Assembly: GCA_963663135.2 (NCBI GenBank)
Contig: CAXXRM010000003.1
Span: 365,480 to 429,479, forward strand
DNA length: 64,000 nt
Reading direction: 5' to 3'
DNA from: Io17-Chloro-G2 sp963663135
GTDB taxonomy: Bacteria; Chloroflexota; Dehalococcoidia; Lucifugimonadales; UBA3495
How positions within the stretch are numbered: position 1 is the stretch's first letter; every line of letters begins with the position of its first letter. This document shows, one piece after another, positions 42,617 through 51,046 of this stretch. Both the position numbers and the translations under genes were made by a program. The notes under the pieces were generated by a model, which was not told the origin of the DNA, made no database searches, and was given only the letters and a program-made list of their open reading frames with translations.

Positions 42617-43832
42617 CTCAGTCAACCTGGTTTTAGCATTTATTTAAGAAAACGGACAATTAGGTTATCCTACCTGGTGGGAAGTGTTGTTGGCGGGGGT
42701 GGCAGTGATGGTCAGGGACAAGTACGCAGTGCGGCTGGCGTTGGAACAACGGGAAGAACTCCGGCGTCTGATTCGGGTTGGGAAACACCCGGCCCGAGTC
42801 ACCGCCAGGGCCCGGATTCTCCTCAAGAGCGACGACGGTTGGCGGGCTCCCCAAGTGGCTGAAGCTGTGGATGTGGCTCTGGGCACGGTGTACCGGGTCA
42901 AGCAGCGCTTTACCGAAGAAGGGTTGGCCGGGGTTCTGAAGGACCGTCCCCAGGCCAACCGGCGCAGGAAGCTGGACGACCGGGGCGAGGCCCACCTGAT
43001 CGCCCTGGCTTGCAGCCCGCCGCCGACAGGGCATGACCACTGGACCCTGCGCCTGCTGGCTGGCAAGGTGGTGGAGTTGAAGTTGGCCTCCTCCATGTCC
43101 CACGAAGGGGTGCGCAAGCGTCTCAAAAAAACGATCTCAAGCCCTGGCAGAAGAAGGAATGGTGCATTCCCAAGGTGAGCGCGGAGTTCGTGGCCAACAT
43201 GGAGGACCTGCTGGACCTCTACGCCGAACCCTATGACTCCCGACGGCCGGTGGTCTGCTTCGACGAGACCTCGACCCAGTTGTTGGCCGAGACTCGGCCA
43301 TCTCTGCCGCCACGGCCCGGAATTCCGCTGCGGCAGGACTACGAGTACCGGAGGGAGGGTGTCCGCAACCTGTTCCTGGCCTGTGAGCCGCTGGCGGGCT
43401 GGCGTCACGTGGCGGTGACCCAGCGGCGCACCATGGAGGACTTCGCCCATCAGATGCGTTGGCTGGTGGACGAAGCTTACCCGGAGACCCCGGTCGTGCG
43501 GGTGGTCATGGACAACCTGAACACGCACCGTCCGGCGTCCCTGTACGAGACGTTCCCGGCGCCAGAGGCCCGGAGGATTGCCAAGCGGCTGGAGTTCCAC
43601 TACACCCCCAAGCACGGAAGTTGGTTGAACATGGCGGAAATCGAGTTCAGCGTGCTATCCCGCTCCTGCCTGAAGCAGCGACTCCCCGACGAGGAGGCGC
43701 TCCGGCGGGAAGTCCAGGCTCTGGTCAAGGAACGCAACGCCGCCCAAGCCACCATCAACTGGAGGTTCAACACCCGGGACGCCCGAACCAAACTTCACCG
43801 CCTTTACCCTTTTGATTCCAAAGTTGACTGAG
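42617..43832 (+). mobile_element. IS630-family insertion sequence, 1216 bp
   Basis: Terminal inverted repeats CTCAGTCAAC (42617-42626) and GTTGACTGAG (43823-43832) are flanked by TA on both sides (42615-42616, 43833-43834), the target duplication expected of IS630/Tc1-mariner elements. The surrounding CTAG on each side shows that the empty site was the palindrome CTAGTACTAG. The transposase stop codon lies within the right inverted repeat. The element is complete and looks recent. Confidence 0.93.
42684..43831 (+). CDS. IS630-family transposase, two frames joined by -1 frameshift
   Basis: Frame 1 (42684-43178) encodes a helix-turn-helix DNA-binding part (PARVTARARILLKSDDGWRAPQVAEA, VALGTVYRVKQRF). 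Frame 2 (to 43831) has the DDE catalytic domain: VVCFDETSTQL, VRVVMDNLNTH, and HGSWLNMAEIEFS. At the seven-A run 43125-43131 a -1 shift continues LKK into NDLKPWQKKEW and then into frame 2, giving a full protein of about 382 residues, the usual IS630 length. Without the shift, frame 1 ends with an unrelated tail and the frame 2 GTG at 43175 overlaps its stop. All three acidic residues are present, so the transposase is probably functional. Confidence 0.9.
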
Positions 43833-45781
43833 TACTAGACACTCGGCCATGCCTGTATCGGACGAAAACGACATGGCATGACCATTGGCCGCGATGCTAA
43901 CAATCGTCACATCGGTGTAGTGTTTGGCAATCAACTCCCTGAATTTGGTCCATGAGGAGCCGTTGATTGCAGTAAACGGCAGCACAAAGGCTACGACTCC
44001 GCCCGGGCGCACCTTCTTATGGGCGAGCGCAGAAAACGCAGAGCCCAACCCTGCATGACCGTGATAGGACATATCGTTCGCCAGCCCTATCAGCTTTTTC
44101 GCCATATCGGACTGGACTTCTTCCGTAGTCTCGAACGCGGCAAAGGCGGCATTCAGAACACCGTCCTTTGAGTCTCGGTGTTTGGTGTCGCTAGTAAAGG
44201 GCGGGTTCATGATTACCAGGTCGTACCCGCCATCCGGTGCCTCGGCAAGCACCTGGGCAGCGGTCTCCTCCCCCGAGCTGCCTGTGCGCATCGCCGGGTC
44301 GCTGGTGTTGAACAGGGTAAGCACCTTAGAGGACTGGAGCAGTTCCAGAGAGCCGAGTTTCACGCTGCCGTCGGGCTGGCGTCCGTAAGGCATAGTGTAA
44401 AGACGTGAACTGCCGAAGCCTGTTGAAGGCTCGACGCCCGACAGGGTGGAGCCCGTGATGTGAATGGCCGACGGCATGACGTCACAACCATACAGCACCT
44501 CCTCCATCATGATCGGGTGCAGGGAGGAAAGGTCACCACCAGCCCGTTCATGGCGAGTCGCTATCTGATCGTAGACTGCCGACAGCAATGCACCCGTACC
44601 GCAGGCGAAGTCGCCGATGCGCATCTTGCCGATGGCCTCGGTGCTGGACCAGTCCACGCCCTCCATCTTGGCGACGGCCAAGCGGGCCAGGAGCGCCGCG
44701 GACGCGGGAAGGGTGTAGAAGGTGGCCAGGTACTTGCGGTCGGCGATGAGCCGTTGAAAGACGCGACCGGTCAGATCGTGGGCATTGTTTACGCCGGTGG
44801 CGTCGATCTTCTCGGCGGTGTCCCGCAAATCTTTCAGGATCACCGCGGCGTCCCCGGACGGTAGTTGCTCCAGGATATCCTTGGCGATCGCGAAGATGGG
44901 CCAGTAGTTGATCTTCAGGATGGCAGTCCACGCGACCAGCGTCTCAGCCTTGGGATTGGCAGTCGAGGGGCCGCAAACTTGGCCCAGCGGCTTGACCTCC
45001 GGGTGCATCCCGGCGATGCGTTCGTGGAAGACCAGGGCGTTGGCGATGATAGCGCAGGCCATGCGGCGGGTCTGGGGCACGTTGGTCATCCCCAGCAGGC
45101 GCGCTATTGAAATTGTGATAGCAGCCCTGGTCACGTTGACCTCGTCCAAGAGCTTTGCCGCGGTGTCAATGCCCTCTTGAAGAATGGTGGCCGCCTCATC
45201 CGCGGCGCGTTGTGGGACCGACATCAGGCGGACCAAGTCAGCCACATCTTCGACCGACCCCACCAGCCAGCCGGACTCGGGGAATCGGTCAGGGCCCCGG
45301 GGAGCCTCGGTGAAGACACAGTAAGAGAGGCGGGCGTCCTTCAGGGCGGCGGCCAAGTCGTCCGCGTCGCCAATTTCCTCGGGATAGCGGAGGGCGATGG
45401 CGGCCTCGATGGGTCGCCCGGTTTCGGCAACCACCAGCCCAAGGCGGTCCTTTGCTTCGGTCTCGGCGGTCAGGGCAGGCAGGTACTCGGCTTCCAGCAC
45501 CACCGGGGCGCTACCGGGGGCAGTGACCAGGATATCTGGGTGCATTCCGGGGTGACCTTCGATGGTCTGGGTGTTCTCGGAGCGCACATGGCTGCGGGAC
45601 AGCATGCCCTGAAGCAGGGTCCCCATGGCGTTGTTGGCGCTGGGTTCGGTCTGGTGCGGCATTGCCTTTGTCCGGGTGGGTTGGAGTGCTCCGATGGTAG
45701 CACACGGGAACTTGCCATGCCTCTACGGTTTGTCGCCAAGGTGTTCCTGCAATGTTGATAGTATGTATCGCCTATTATCTG

Positions 45782-45810
45782 TTGACATGGGGTTTGCAGT
45801 AAAATACTAT
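45782..45810 (+). promoter_or_regulatory. Consensus sigma-70 promoter for the 45920 gene pair
   Basis: TTGACA (45782-45787), 17-base spacer, TACTAT (45805-45810), in an AT-rich stretch unlike its surroundings. Transcription would start near 45817, about 100 bases before the ATG at 45920. Confidence 0.75.
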
Positions 45811-45919
45811 TGTTTTAGAGATGTTGACCGGCTGACAATATTGTGTTTACTGATATTATCCATTCGCACATACCTGCCAGGGCGGCCACGAAATCAACCT
45901 AGGGGGTGACCCAAACCTT

Positions 45920-46219
45920 ATGGTTACACTGGCAGAACCAAAACAATCCAACATTGCTGACAATCGCCCGGACGGCTCCACAGCGCCGGCGGAAACGCGG
46001 GAATCTATCCCACAGAGTCAATCTGCTGTTCCGACACCGGTATTTGAGACAGTCGTCGTGAATCCGGGGAAACCCAGGATGGCGCGTCTTTCCGGTGGGA
46101 TTACCGGTATCTACGACTGGTTGATGGGACCTCCTACCACAGGTAAGCAACGGATAGCCCTGGAAGTGGCTGAGATCAACGAGAGCCGGGCGGCCAGGAT
46201 CATGGCGTTTGACTTCTAG
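45920..46219 (+). CDS. Small unrecognised protein (99 residues)
   Basis: Starts at ATG 45920 with GGGGGTG about 12 bases upstream, 100 bases after a consensus promoter. Residues 1-50 are polar and likely disordered (Ser/Thr/Pro/Glu-rich); residues 50-99 (MARLSGGITGIYDWLMGPP, then QRIALEVAEINESRAARIMAF) look like a small helical domain. No Cys, no signal peptide, no known motif. It is followed by a 46-codon gene and a terminator, so the two form a compact unit transcribed away from the methyltransferase gene. Function unknown. Confidence 0.6.
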   Translation: MVTLAEPKQSNIADNRPDGSTAPAETRESIPQSQSAVPTPVFETVVVNPGKPRMARLSGGITGIYDWLMGPPTTGKQRIALEVAEINESRAARIMAFDF

Positions 46220-46329
46220 CCCGTTGGCCGGGGGCCATGAGCCTCGACAGGCCGGGCCCGGCGGGCTCAACTCCAACAATTCAACCGTGTCGAAGATAAG
46301 CTGGTTCAAAGAGTGAGAGTTGATTCAAA

Positions 46330-46470
46330 ATGATCAAATTAGGAAAGAGCCTCGCAAAACTCTATCAAGTGTTTACGGTGGCCGACACTGAAACCACCCG
46401 GCAGTTGGCCGAGTCAATGGCCGAGTTCGAAAGAATGCGGCAGGGCAGACCGGTAGACATAGAAGAGTAA
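46330..46470 (+). CDS. Very small unrecognised protein (46 residues)
   Basis: ATG 46330 to TAA 46468-46470, beginning MIKLGKSLAKLYQVFTVAD and ending RQGRPVDIEE. It is a single amphipathic helix with a charged tail. A strong terminator begins at its stop codon, and the gene lies 110 bases after the 99-residue gene on the same strand, which supports that it is real. There is only a weak ribosome site (GAGAG near 46313). It could be the partner of the preceding small protein; no homology recognised. Confidence 0.5.
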   Translation: MIKLGKSLAKLYQVFTVADTETTRQLAESMAEFERMRQGRPVDIEE

Positions 46471-46503
46471 AAAAGGCCCCCGAACCGGAGGCCTTTCTCT
46501 TTT
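46471..46503 (+). terminator. Rho-independent terminator after the small gene pair
   Basis: AAAAGGCCCCCG pairs with CCGGAGGCCTTT around GAA, followed by CTCTTTT; the hairpin starts right at the TAA of the 46-codon gene. Confidence 0.85.
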
Positions 46504-46519
46504 CCACGCCGGCCTTACT

Positions 46520-46712
46520 GGCAGGGCCTTTTCATTCTCTCCAGTCATTCTCGCCGCAGCGGGAATCCAGAGCCCTGACTATGCGCCAACACGTTCATGG
46601 CAGTGCCGACGCGCCGGGAACTGCGGCCTCGCACCCCACAGTCTCATGTCAGCATAACCGCCATTACACATAAAAAGGGCTCTGGATTCCCGCTGCGGGG
46701 AGAATGACGATG
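46520..46712. repeat. Dispersed inverted-end repeat, copy L
   Basis: Outer arm GGCAGGGCCTTTTCATTC (46520-46537), left end GTCATTCTCGCCGCAGCGGG, interior TATGCGCCAACACGTTCATG, right end GGCTCTGGATTCCCGCTGCGG to GAGAATGACGATGGG at 46711. It fills the gap 46504-46912; no gene seen in the remainder. Confidence 0.85.
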
Positions 46713-46912
46713 GGACGCGGTGGGGCGGCGTTGCGTAGGGTGCCGGTGGGTCCGGCGGGAATGACGGCTGACAATAAAAAGACCCTGGCCTTACTGGGGC
46801 CGGGGGGGCGCCATCCTGAGTGTATTCCACACCTGCTGCGGGGATGTCTCAGCCGGTTGGTACAATTCCCTCCGTTCGTTGGGCACATCCATCAGGCGGC
46901 CCAAGCCCGCGG

Positions 46913-47866
46913 CTAAAACGGCAGTTGCTGCCCAATCCCCTGTTCCACGGCCTTTTGGTAGACCAATTGCGCGGCGGCGATGTCCTCAAGACCTATGCCC
47001 ATGGACTCGAACAGCGTGATGGCCTGCGGGCCGGGCCGCCCCGGAACGGCCCCCGCCACCACATCTTGAAGCTGGTGCACCATATCCCACCTGAACCCGC
47101 CCCGGGCCTGGGGCCAGATCAAATCGCCGCACTCGATCTTGGCCTGCTCCAGGTTGTCCACCACGATCACGTCCGCCCGCTGCACCGCGTCCTGGTCTAT
47201 TTCACGGCGCATCCAATGGTTGCCGCCGGCTGCGTTCACGTGAGCACCCGGCTTCAGCCATTCGCCCAGCAAGACGGGTTCTCTGGACGAGGTAATCACC
47301 AACACCACGTCGGCGTCGGACACGCAATCCTGGCCATTGGCCACGGGGACCACCTCGACGCCCAGGCTTTCGGACATGCGTTGGGCGAATTGCTCCCGCC
47401 GCTCTTCCCGGCGGCTGAAGACCTTCACCCGGCTCACCGGCCGCACGGCGCACACGGCCTCCAACTGCGTGCGCGCCTGGAATCCGGAGCCAATCACCGC
47501 AACTCTGGCCGCGTCCTCGTTGGCCATGTGCTTGGTAGCCAAACCAGAGGCTGCTCCGGTCCGTACTTGACCCAGCCGCCCGCCGTCCATGCAGGATAGA
47601 AGCTGCCCGGTCTGGTAGTCGAACAGCATCACCATCATTTTCGCTCCGCCGGCGAAAGAGGGGTACGCCTTGTAGCCGAACACGCCGGCTTCGGAATCGG
47701 CCGCCGCCATGAAGTGAAACATCCCATTGGGCATCACCATCCGTGATCGCGGCTTGACCTCGACGGACCCGCGAGAGGCATTGAGGAACGCCTGCTCCAG
47801 GGCCAGGATGCACTCGTCCATCGGCAGCAGCCGCGCCACCTCTTCCTCATTCAAAAACAATGCCAT
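46913..47866 (-). CDS. Ornithine cyclodeaminase / mu-crystallin family protein
   Basis: A 317-residue NAD(P)-binding protein of the OCD/mu-crystallin family. Features are RMVMPNGMFHFMAA, GVFGYKAYPSFAGGAKMMVMLFDYQTGQLLSCMDGGRLGQVRTGAASGLATKHMA and the Rossmann motif VAVIGSGFQARTQLEAV, then VKVFSRREERREQFA. The conserved Lys in GYKAYP and Arg in QVRTGA are present. Members include ornithine cyclodeaminase, alanine dehydrogenase of archaeal type and ketimine reductases; which applies cannot be told. A second family member is at 62552-63628. Confidence 0.9.
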   Translation of the reverse strand: MALFLNEEEVARLLPMDECILALEQAFLNASRGSVEVKPRSRMVMPNGMFHFMAAADSEAGVFGYKAYPSFAGGAKMMVMLFDYQTGQLLSCMDGGRLGQVRTGAASGLATKHMANEDAARVAVIGSGFQARTQLEAVCAVRPVSRVKVFSRREERREQFAQRMSESLGVEVVPVANGQDCVSDADVVLVITSSREPVLLGEWLKPGAHVNAAGGNHWMRREIDQDAVQRADVIVVDNLEQAKIECGDLIWPQARGGFRWDMVHQLQDVVAGAVPGRPGPQAITLFESMGIGLEDIAAAQLVYQKAVEQGIGQQLPF

Positions 47867-48010
47867 GCTTAGCCTCCTGCCCGATGCGGGTTAACGGGAA
47901 ACTCTTACTCTGTGGCCGACCTGAAACCCGGCCGGGGCCAAGTATAGCATTGGTCCAGGCGGTCAACTCGGGGCGTTGCCCCGGGGAACCTCCTTACACC
48001 CTTTACGGCC

Positions 48011-48040
48011 TTGGATATTGGAATTTTGATTCGTTAAAAT
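48011..48040 (+). promoter_or_regulatory. Candidate sigma-70 promoter for the D-2-hydroxyacid dehydrogenase gene
   Basis: TTGGAT (48011-48016), 18-base AT-rich spacer, TAAAAT (48035-48040), 66 bases before the ATG. Confidence 0.5.
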
Positions 48041-48105
48041 AGATATATCTACCCGTACGGGGACCCAGCCCGCCGATTGAACTTTGCTAACCGAGTTGGT
48101 GATCC

Positions 48106-49095
48106 ATGAACAGTAAACGAGTGCTGGTCACTCGCAGGATATTTCCCGAAGCCCTGGAATTGATTGGACAGCACGCCCAGGTTGAGTTATGGCCGGAGGA
48201 CCCCCCACCCGCTCCCGAGCAGCTGCGGGAGATGGTCGCCGCCGGGCGGGTGCATGGCCTGCTGACCAACGTCATGGACCGGGTGGACGCGTCGCTGATG
48301 GAGGCGTCGCCCGAGTTGCAAGTCATCAGCCAGGTAAGCGTCGGTTTGGACAACGTCGACCTGACCGAGGCCACCCGCCGGGGAATACCGGTGGGGTTTA
48401 CGCCCGGCGTACTGGCCAAAGCTACGGCGGACCTGGGTTTTGGCCTGCTGCTAGCGGCAGCCCGCAGAATCAACACCAGTGATCGCTGGGTGAGGGAAGG
48501 AAACTGGCAGTTGGCCCACCACCCCATGTACTGGCTGGGGGCGGAGGTGAACGGAGCCACGCTGGGCATCGTTGGCCTGGGGCAGATCGGCATGGAGATG
48601 GCCAAACGGGCGGTGGGTTTCGACATGCGGGTCATCTACCATTCCCGCACCCGCAAGCCCGACCTGGAAACCCGGCTGGGCTTGGAATACTCTGACCTCG
48701 AGCCATTGTTGGCATCGGCGGATTTTGTGTCGTTGCACGTGCCCTTAACGCCATCCACACGGGGCCTGATCGGTGAACCGGAACTCCGGGCTATGAAGTC
48801 CAACGCGGTCCTGGTCAATCTTTCCAGGGGCCCCGTAGTGGACACCAAGGCGCTTTGCACCGCGCTGCAGGAAGGCTGGATTCGGGCGGCGGGTCTGGAC
48901 GTCACTGACCCGGAGCCCATTCACGCCGACGACCCGCTCTTGGCCCTGGACAACCTGGTGATTACGCCTCACATCGGGAGCGCCTCTATCGGATCGCGCA
49001 GGTCCACGTGCCTGCTGGCCGCCCGGAACTTGATCGCCGGCATCGAAGGCAAACGGCTGGAGCAATGCGCCAACCCGGAAGTCTACAGCCCCTGA
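48106..49095 (+). CDS. D-2-hydroxyacid dehydrogenase (glyoxylate/hydroxypyruvate reductase-like)
   Basis: A 329-residue NAD(P)-dependent dehydrogenase. The catalytic-domain strand VLVTRRIFPEALELI is followed by VISQVSVGLDNVDLTEATRRGIPVGFTPGVLAKATADLGFGLLLAAAR and the nucleotide loop LGIVGLGQIGMEMAKRAVGF. The active-site Arg is in LVNLSRGPVVD, the Glu in AAGLDVTDPEP is shifted to VTDPEPI, and the His is in ITPHIGSASIGSR. It should interconvert 2-oxo and D-2-hydroxy acids in the cytosol. Glyoxylate is a common substrate of the closest subgroup, but this is not certain. Confidence 0.92.
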   Translation: MNSKRVLVTRRIFPEALELIGQHAQVELWPEDPPPAPEQLREMVAAGRVHGLLTNVMDRVDASLMEASPELQVISQVSVGLDNVDLTEATRRGIPVGFTPGVLAKATADLGFGLLLAAARRINTSDRWVREGNWQLAHHPMYWLGAEVNGATLGIVGLGQIGMEMAKRAVGFDMRVIYHSRTRKPDLETRLGLEYSDLEPLLASADFVSLHVPLTPSTRGLIGEPELRAMKSNAVLVNLSRGPVVDTKALCTALQEGWIRAAGLDVTDPEPIHADDPLLALDNLVITPHIGSASIGSRRSTCLLAARNLIAGIEGKRLEQCANPEVYSP

Positions 49096-49243
49096 CCCCC
49101 TCCTTCGCCCCTGAACATCCGCCGCAACCGGGGGTGCGGCGGGCGCCCGGGAAGCGCATCGAGAGTCCCACGCCACGGCGGTGGATGGGAAGGGGAAGGC
49201 AAACGTCGATTGGGGTTGCCAGTGCGGGTTGGGGGGAAACACC

Positions 49244-49333
49244 TGGCGGAGAGGGCGGGATTTGAACCCGCGAGAGGCGGTAGCCCCTACGCGATTTCCA
49301 GTCGCGCCCGTTCGGCCGCTCCGGCACCTCTCC
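49244..49333 (-). tRNA. tRNA-Ser (anticodon GGA), CCA encoded
   Basis: Acceptor GGAGAGG (complement of 49327-49333) pairs with CCTCTCC before the G discriminator, and CCA is encoded (49244-49246). The anticodon loop is CTGGAAA within GCGCGACTGGAAATCGCGT, giving GGA. A long variable arm (GGGGCTACCGCCTC) marks a class II tRNA, and the T-loop is GGGTTCAAATCCC. Confidence 0.96.
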
Positions 49334-49433
49334 GCGACACGGGCGCAGTAACCAGGGATTGATAGCCCTTAGTTTCCCCGGCGCGGCGGTTGGACTCCTG
49401 GCAGGGGTCCCGCGCCGGAAACCGCCCGGAAAG

Positions 49434-49463
49434 ATTATATTGAACAACCGTCGACACTGTCCA
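49434..49463 (-). promoter_or_regulatory. Promoter of the tRNA-Ser gene
   Basis: On the minus strand TGGACA (49463-49458), 18-base spacer, TATAAT (49439-49434), about 100 bases upstream of the tRNA. Two copies of GGTACGCTCGT lie just upstream (49466-49490). Nothing else is evident in the stretch 49334-49679. Confidence 0.65.
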
Positions 49464-49789
49464 CCGGTACGCTCGTCCGGTACGCTCGTACAGTACGTAG
49501 GGGGCAGTTTTGGAGGGGCCAACATTTCCGGTGGCGTCATTCAAAATACGCCGCCGGTGTCATACCGTCCAGGGAGCAGCGAAGCCCGACGATGTTAGGG
49601 TGGCTCCTCGCGCGTCACCAGTCGCCAGTCTCAGCAGGCAGCTGTGGAAAAGGTTCCGGATTGCTTTCCCACTAAGAGTTCACGTATCCAGCGACGCCTC
49701 GGTCCAGTTGCGGACATACGTTTTTTGCTCGAATGTCTCGGGCGAATTGGGCTGCCGGTAAAACTTTTCCACTTCCTGCCACCACTCGG

Positions 49790-50242
49790 CTAGCTGGCTA
49801 AGGGCGGCGTCGCCCGTGTGGCCGCGCCGCACCAACAACCAACCACGGTGCCGGTCCGGCCAACCCCGCCCCAGCAGTGGATATAGATGGTCTTGCGGTC
49901 ACTCAGGGCAGCGTCAATGGCGTCAAGCACTCTGGCCATCTGTTCCGGATTGCGAGGAACGCTCCCGTCAACAATCGGATGCCGTTCATGTGCAACGGTC
50001 AGGCCAAGATTGCGGGCTCCCTCTTCCGCAATTTCGACATAAGGTTCCAACTCTCCCGGCTTTGTCAGATCTATGAAATGGTCAATCCCCGCTGAAAGCA
50101 AAGTGTCTAATTTTGTTGCAGCCTGCTCGGCGTCCATCGCGCCAGGGTACTCTCCCGCCGCGAAGCGGCCTGGGATGACCCAATAACTATTGGGCAAAGG
50201 GCGATTTCCGCGGTTTTCGGGGAACTGGAACTCAGACGTCAT
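49790..50242 (-). CDS. Protein-tyrosine/dual-specificity phosphatase, frameshifted near C-terminus
   Basis: A phosphatase with the signature IHCWGGVGRTG: His122, nucleophile Cys123 and Arg129; Asp92 in PIVDGSVP is the likely general acid. Start ATG 50242; WVIPGRFAAGEYPG is typical of the family's entry strand. In this frame the protein ends soon after the P-loop with an alanine/arginine-rich tail. In the -1 frame the DNA continues as LLVRRGHTGDAALSQLAEW and on to a stop at 49680-49682, which looks like the genuine C-terminal helices. A small indel near 49826-49840 has therefore probably truncated the protein or is a sequence error. Confidence 0.75.
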   Translation of the reverse strand: MTSEFQFPENRGNRPLPNSYWVIPGRFAAGEYPGAMDAEQAATKLDTLLSAGIDHFIDLTKPGELEPYVEIAEEGARNLGLTVAHERHPIVDGSVPRNPEQMARVLDAIDAALSDRKTIYIHCWGGVGRTGTVVGCWCGAATRATPPLAS

Positions 50243-50577
50243 CCATTAACTCCGTAATGCGTTCCGGTAGCGGCTGCCAGGAACGTTAGAGGCGTGTTTG
50301 AATCTTTGGCTCATTTGAAAGCCCGGCGCCGCAACTCCGGCGACGCTCCGGGACTCATTCTAGGTCTGGCCGTACTACCGCCGCAACCGGGTTCTGCAAG
50401 CTGAGTCCAATTGCCGGCGCTGTGAACGAATACCCTTGACCCTTACATTCGCCGCGGTTGGTAACCTATAATGTAGCGCGGACTCCCGGGCGCCGGGGAT
50501 GTCGCCCTAGATGGCCCGGCGGCGTGCTCGCGCCGGCAAAATTGCGGCGGATCAAAATTATAGGAGTGGAACACATT
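50243..50577 (+). promoter_or_regulatory. Non-coding stretch with a candidate promoter for the Rieske gene
   Basis: A perfect TATAAT occurs at 50467-50472 in GGTAACCTATAATGTAG, 106 bases before the Rieske ATG. The -35 is weak (ACATTC at 50444-50449). I see no gene in this 335-base region. Confidence 0.4.
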
Positions 50578-50901
50578 ATGGCCCAAGCGGGTTTCGTTAA
50601 AGTAGCAGACGTGGCGGACCTTCCTCCCGGTGAGATGATGTCCGTGGACGTTGGGGAAGCCCATATCTTGCTGGTGAACGTGAGCGGGAACATTCATGCC
50701 TGCGACGATGTCTGCTCCCACGCCTATGCCTTCCTATCCGACGGCGATTTGAACGGGAATGAGGTGGAATGCCCCCTGCACGGCTCGGCATTCAACGTTA
50801 TTTCCGGGGAAGCGTTGACCCCTCCCGCCGACGAAACCCTTAAAGTGTTCGAAGTTCGGGTCGAGGGCAGCGACATATTGGTGGGTCCGGCCAAGACCTA
50901 A
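50578..50901 (+). CDS. Rieske [2Fe-2S] ferredoxin-type protein
   Basis: A 107-residue Rieske protein. The cluster ligands are Cys46 and His48 (VCSHAY) and Cys65 and His68 (VECPLHGSAF), with the usual ALTPPADETLKVFEVRVEGSDI ending. Size and absence of a signal or membrane anchor match soluble ferredoxin components of ring-hydroxylating dioxygenases, or assimilatory-type small Rieske subunits. TAGGAGTG precedes the ATG. No oxygenase subunits are adjacent, so its partner is elsewhere. The frame is open further upstream, but that part is intergenic. Confidence 0.92.
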   Translation: MAQAGFVKVADVADLPPGEMMSVDVGEAHILLVNVSGNIHACDDVCSHAYAFLSDGDLNGNEVECPLHGSAFNVISGEALTPPADETLKVFEVRVEGSDILVGPAKT

Positions 50902-50986
50902 GCGCACACCGGGAAGGCCGCAGCGCTGCGTTCCCTACCTGGCGCGGCGGCTTCGAGTCTCGAAAAGTGGCTCCACTGGGAAAAAG

Positions 50987-51016
50987 AAACGGGACGGCTA
51001 ATCGCCGCCCCGTTTT
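50987..51016. terminator. Bidirectional terminator between convergent genes
   Basis: AAACGGGACGGC pairs with GCCGCCCCGTTTT (one bulge) around TAAT, between the Rieske gene and the convergent Gfo/Idh/MocA gene; A and T runs flank both sides. Confidence 0.8.
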
Positions 51017-51046
51017 CGGTGTCCCGAATGCCTGTGCCTTTCCTGT

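Larger units (their letters stand above)
41535..45662 (-). pseudogene. N6-adenine DNA methyltransferase with nuclease-like N-terminus, interrupted by IS630-family element
   Basis: One large gene (about 970 codons) split by the insertion at 42617-43832. The N-terminal part (45662 down to 43835) has HPDILVTAPGSAPVVLEAEY, resembling a PD-(D/E)xK-type nuclease or its relic, then a helical region, the AdoMet motif IGDFACGTGALL and the adenine-methylase motif VIMNPPF. The C-terminal part (42614 down to 41535) has the WWHSSRQQSSKAGMTIRS and YLADADPNRALLDRRVVCDLLGFDE segments seen at the end of such enzymes. Joining the halves at the TA restores one reading frame through AECLVLVIGRKL. It is probably a single-chain restriction-modification or related defence protein, now inactive unless the element excises. 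Confidence 0.85.
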
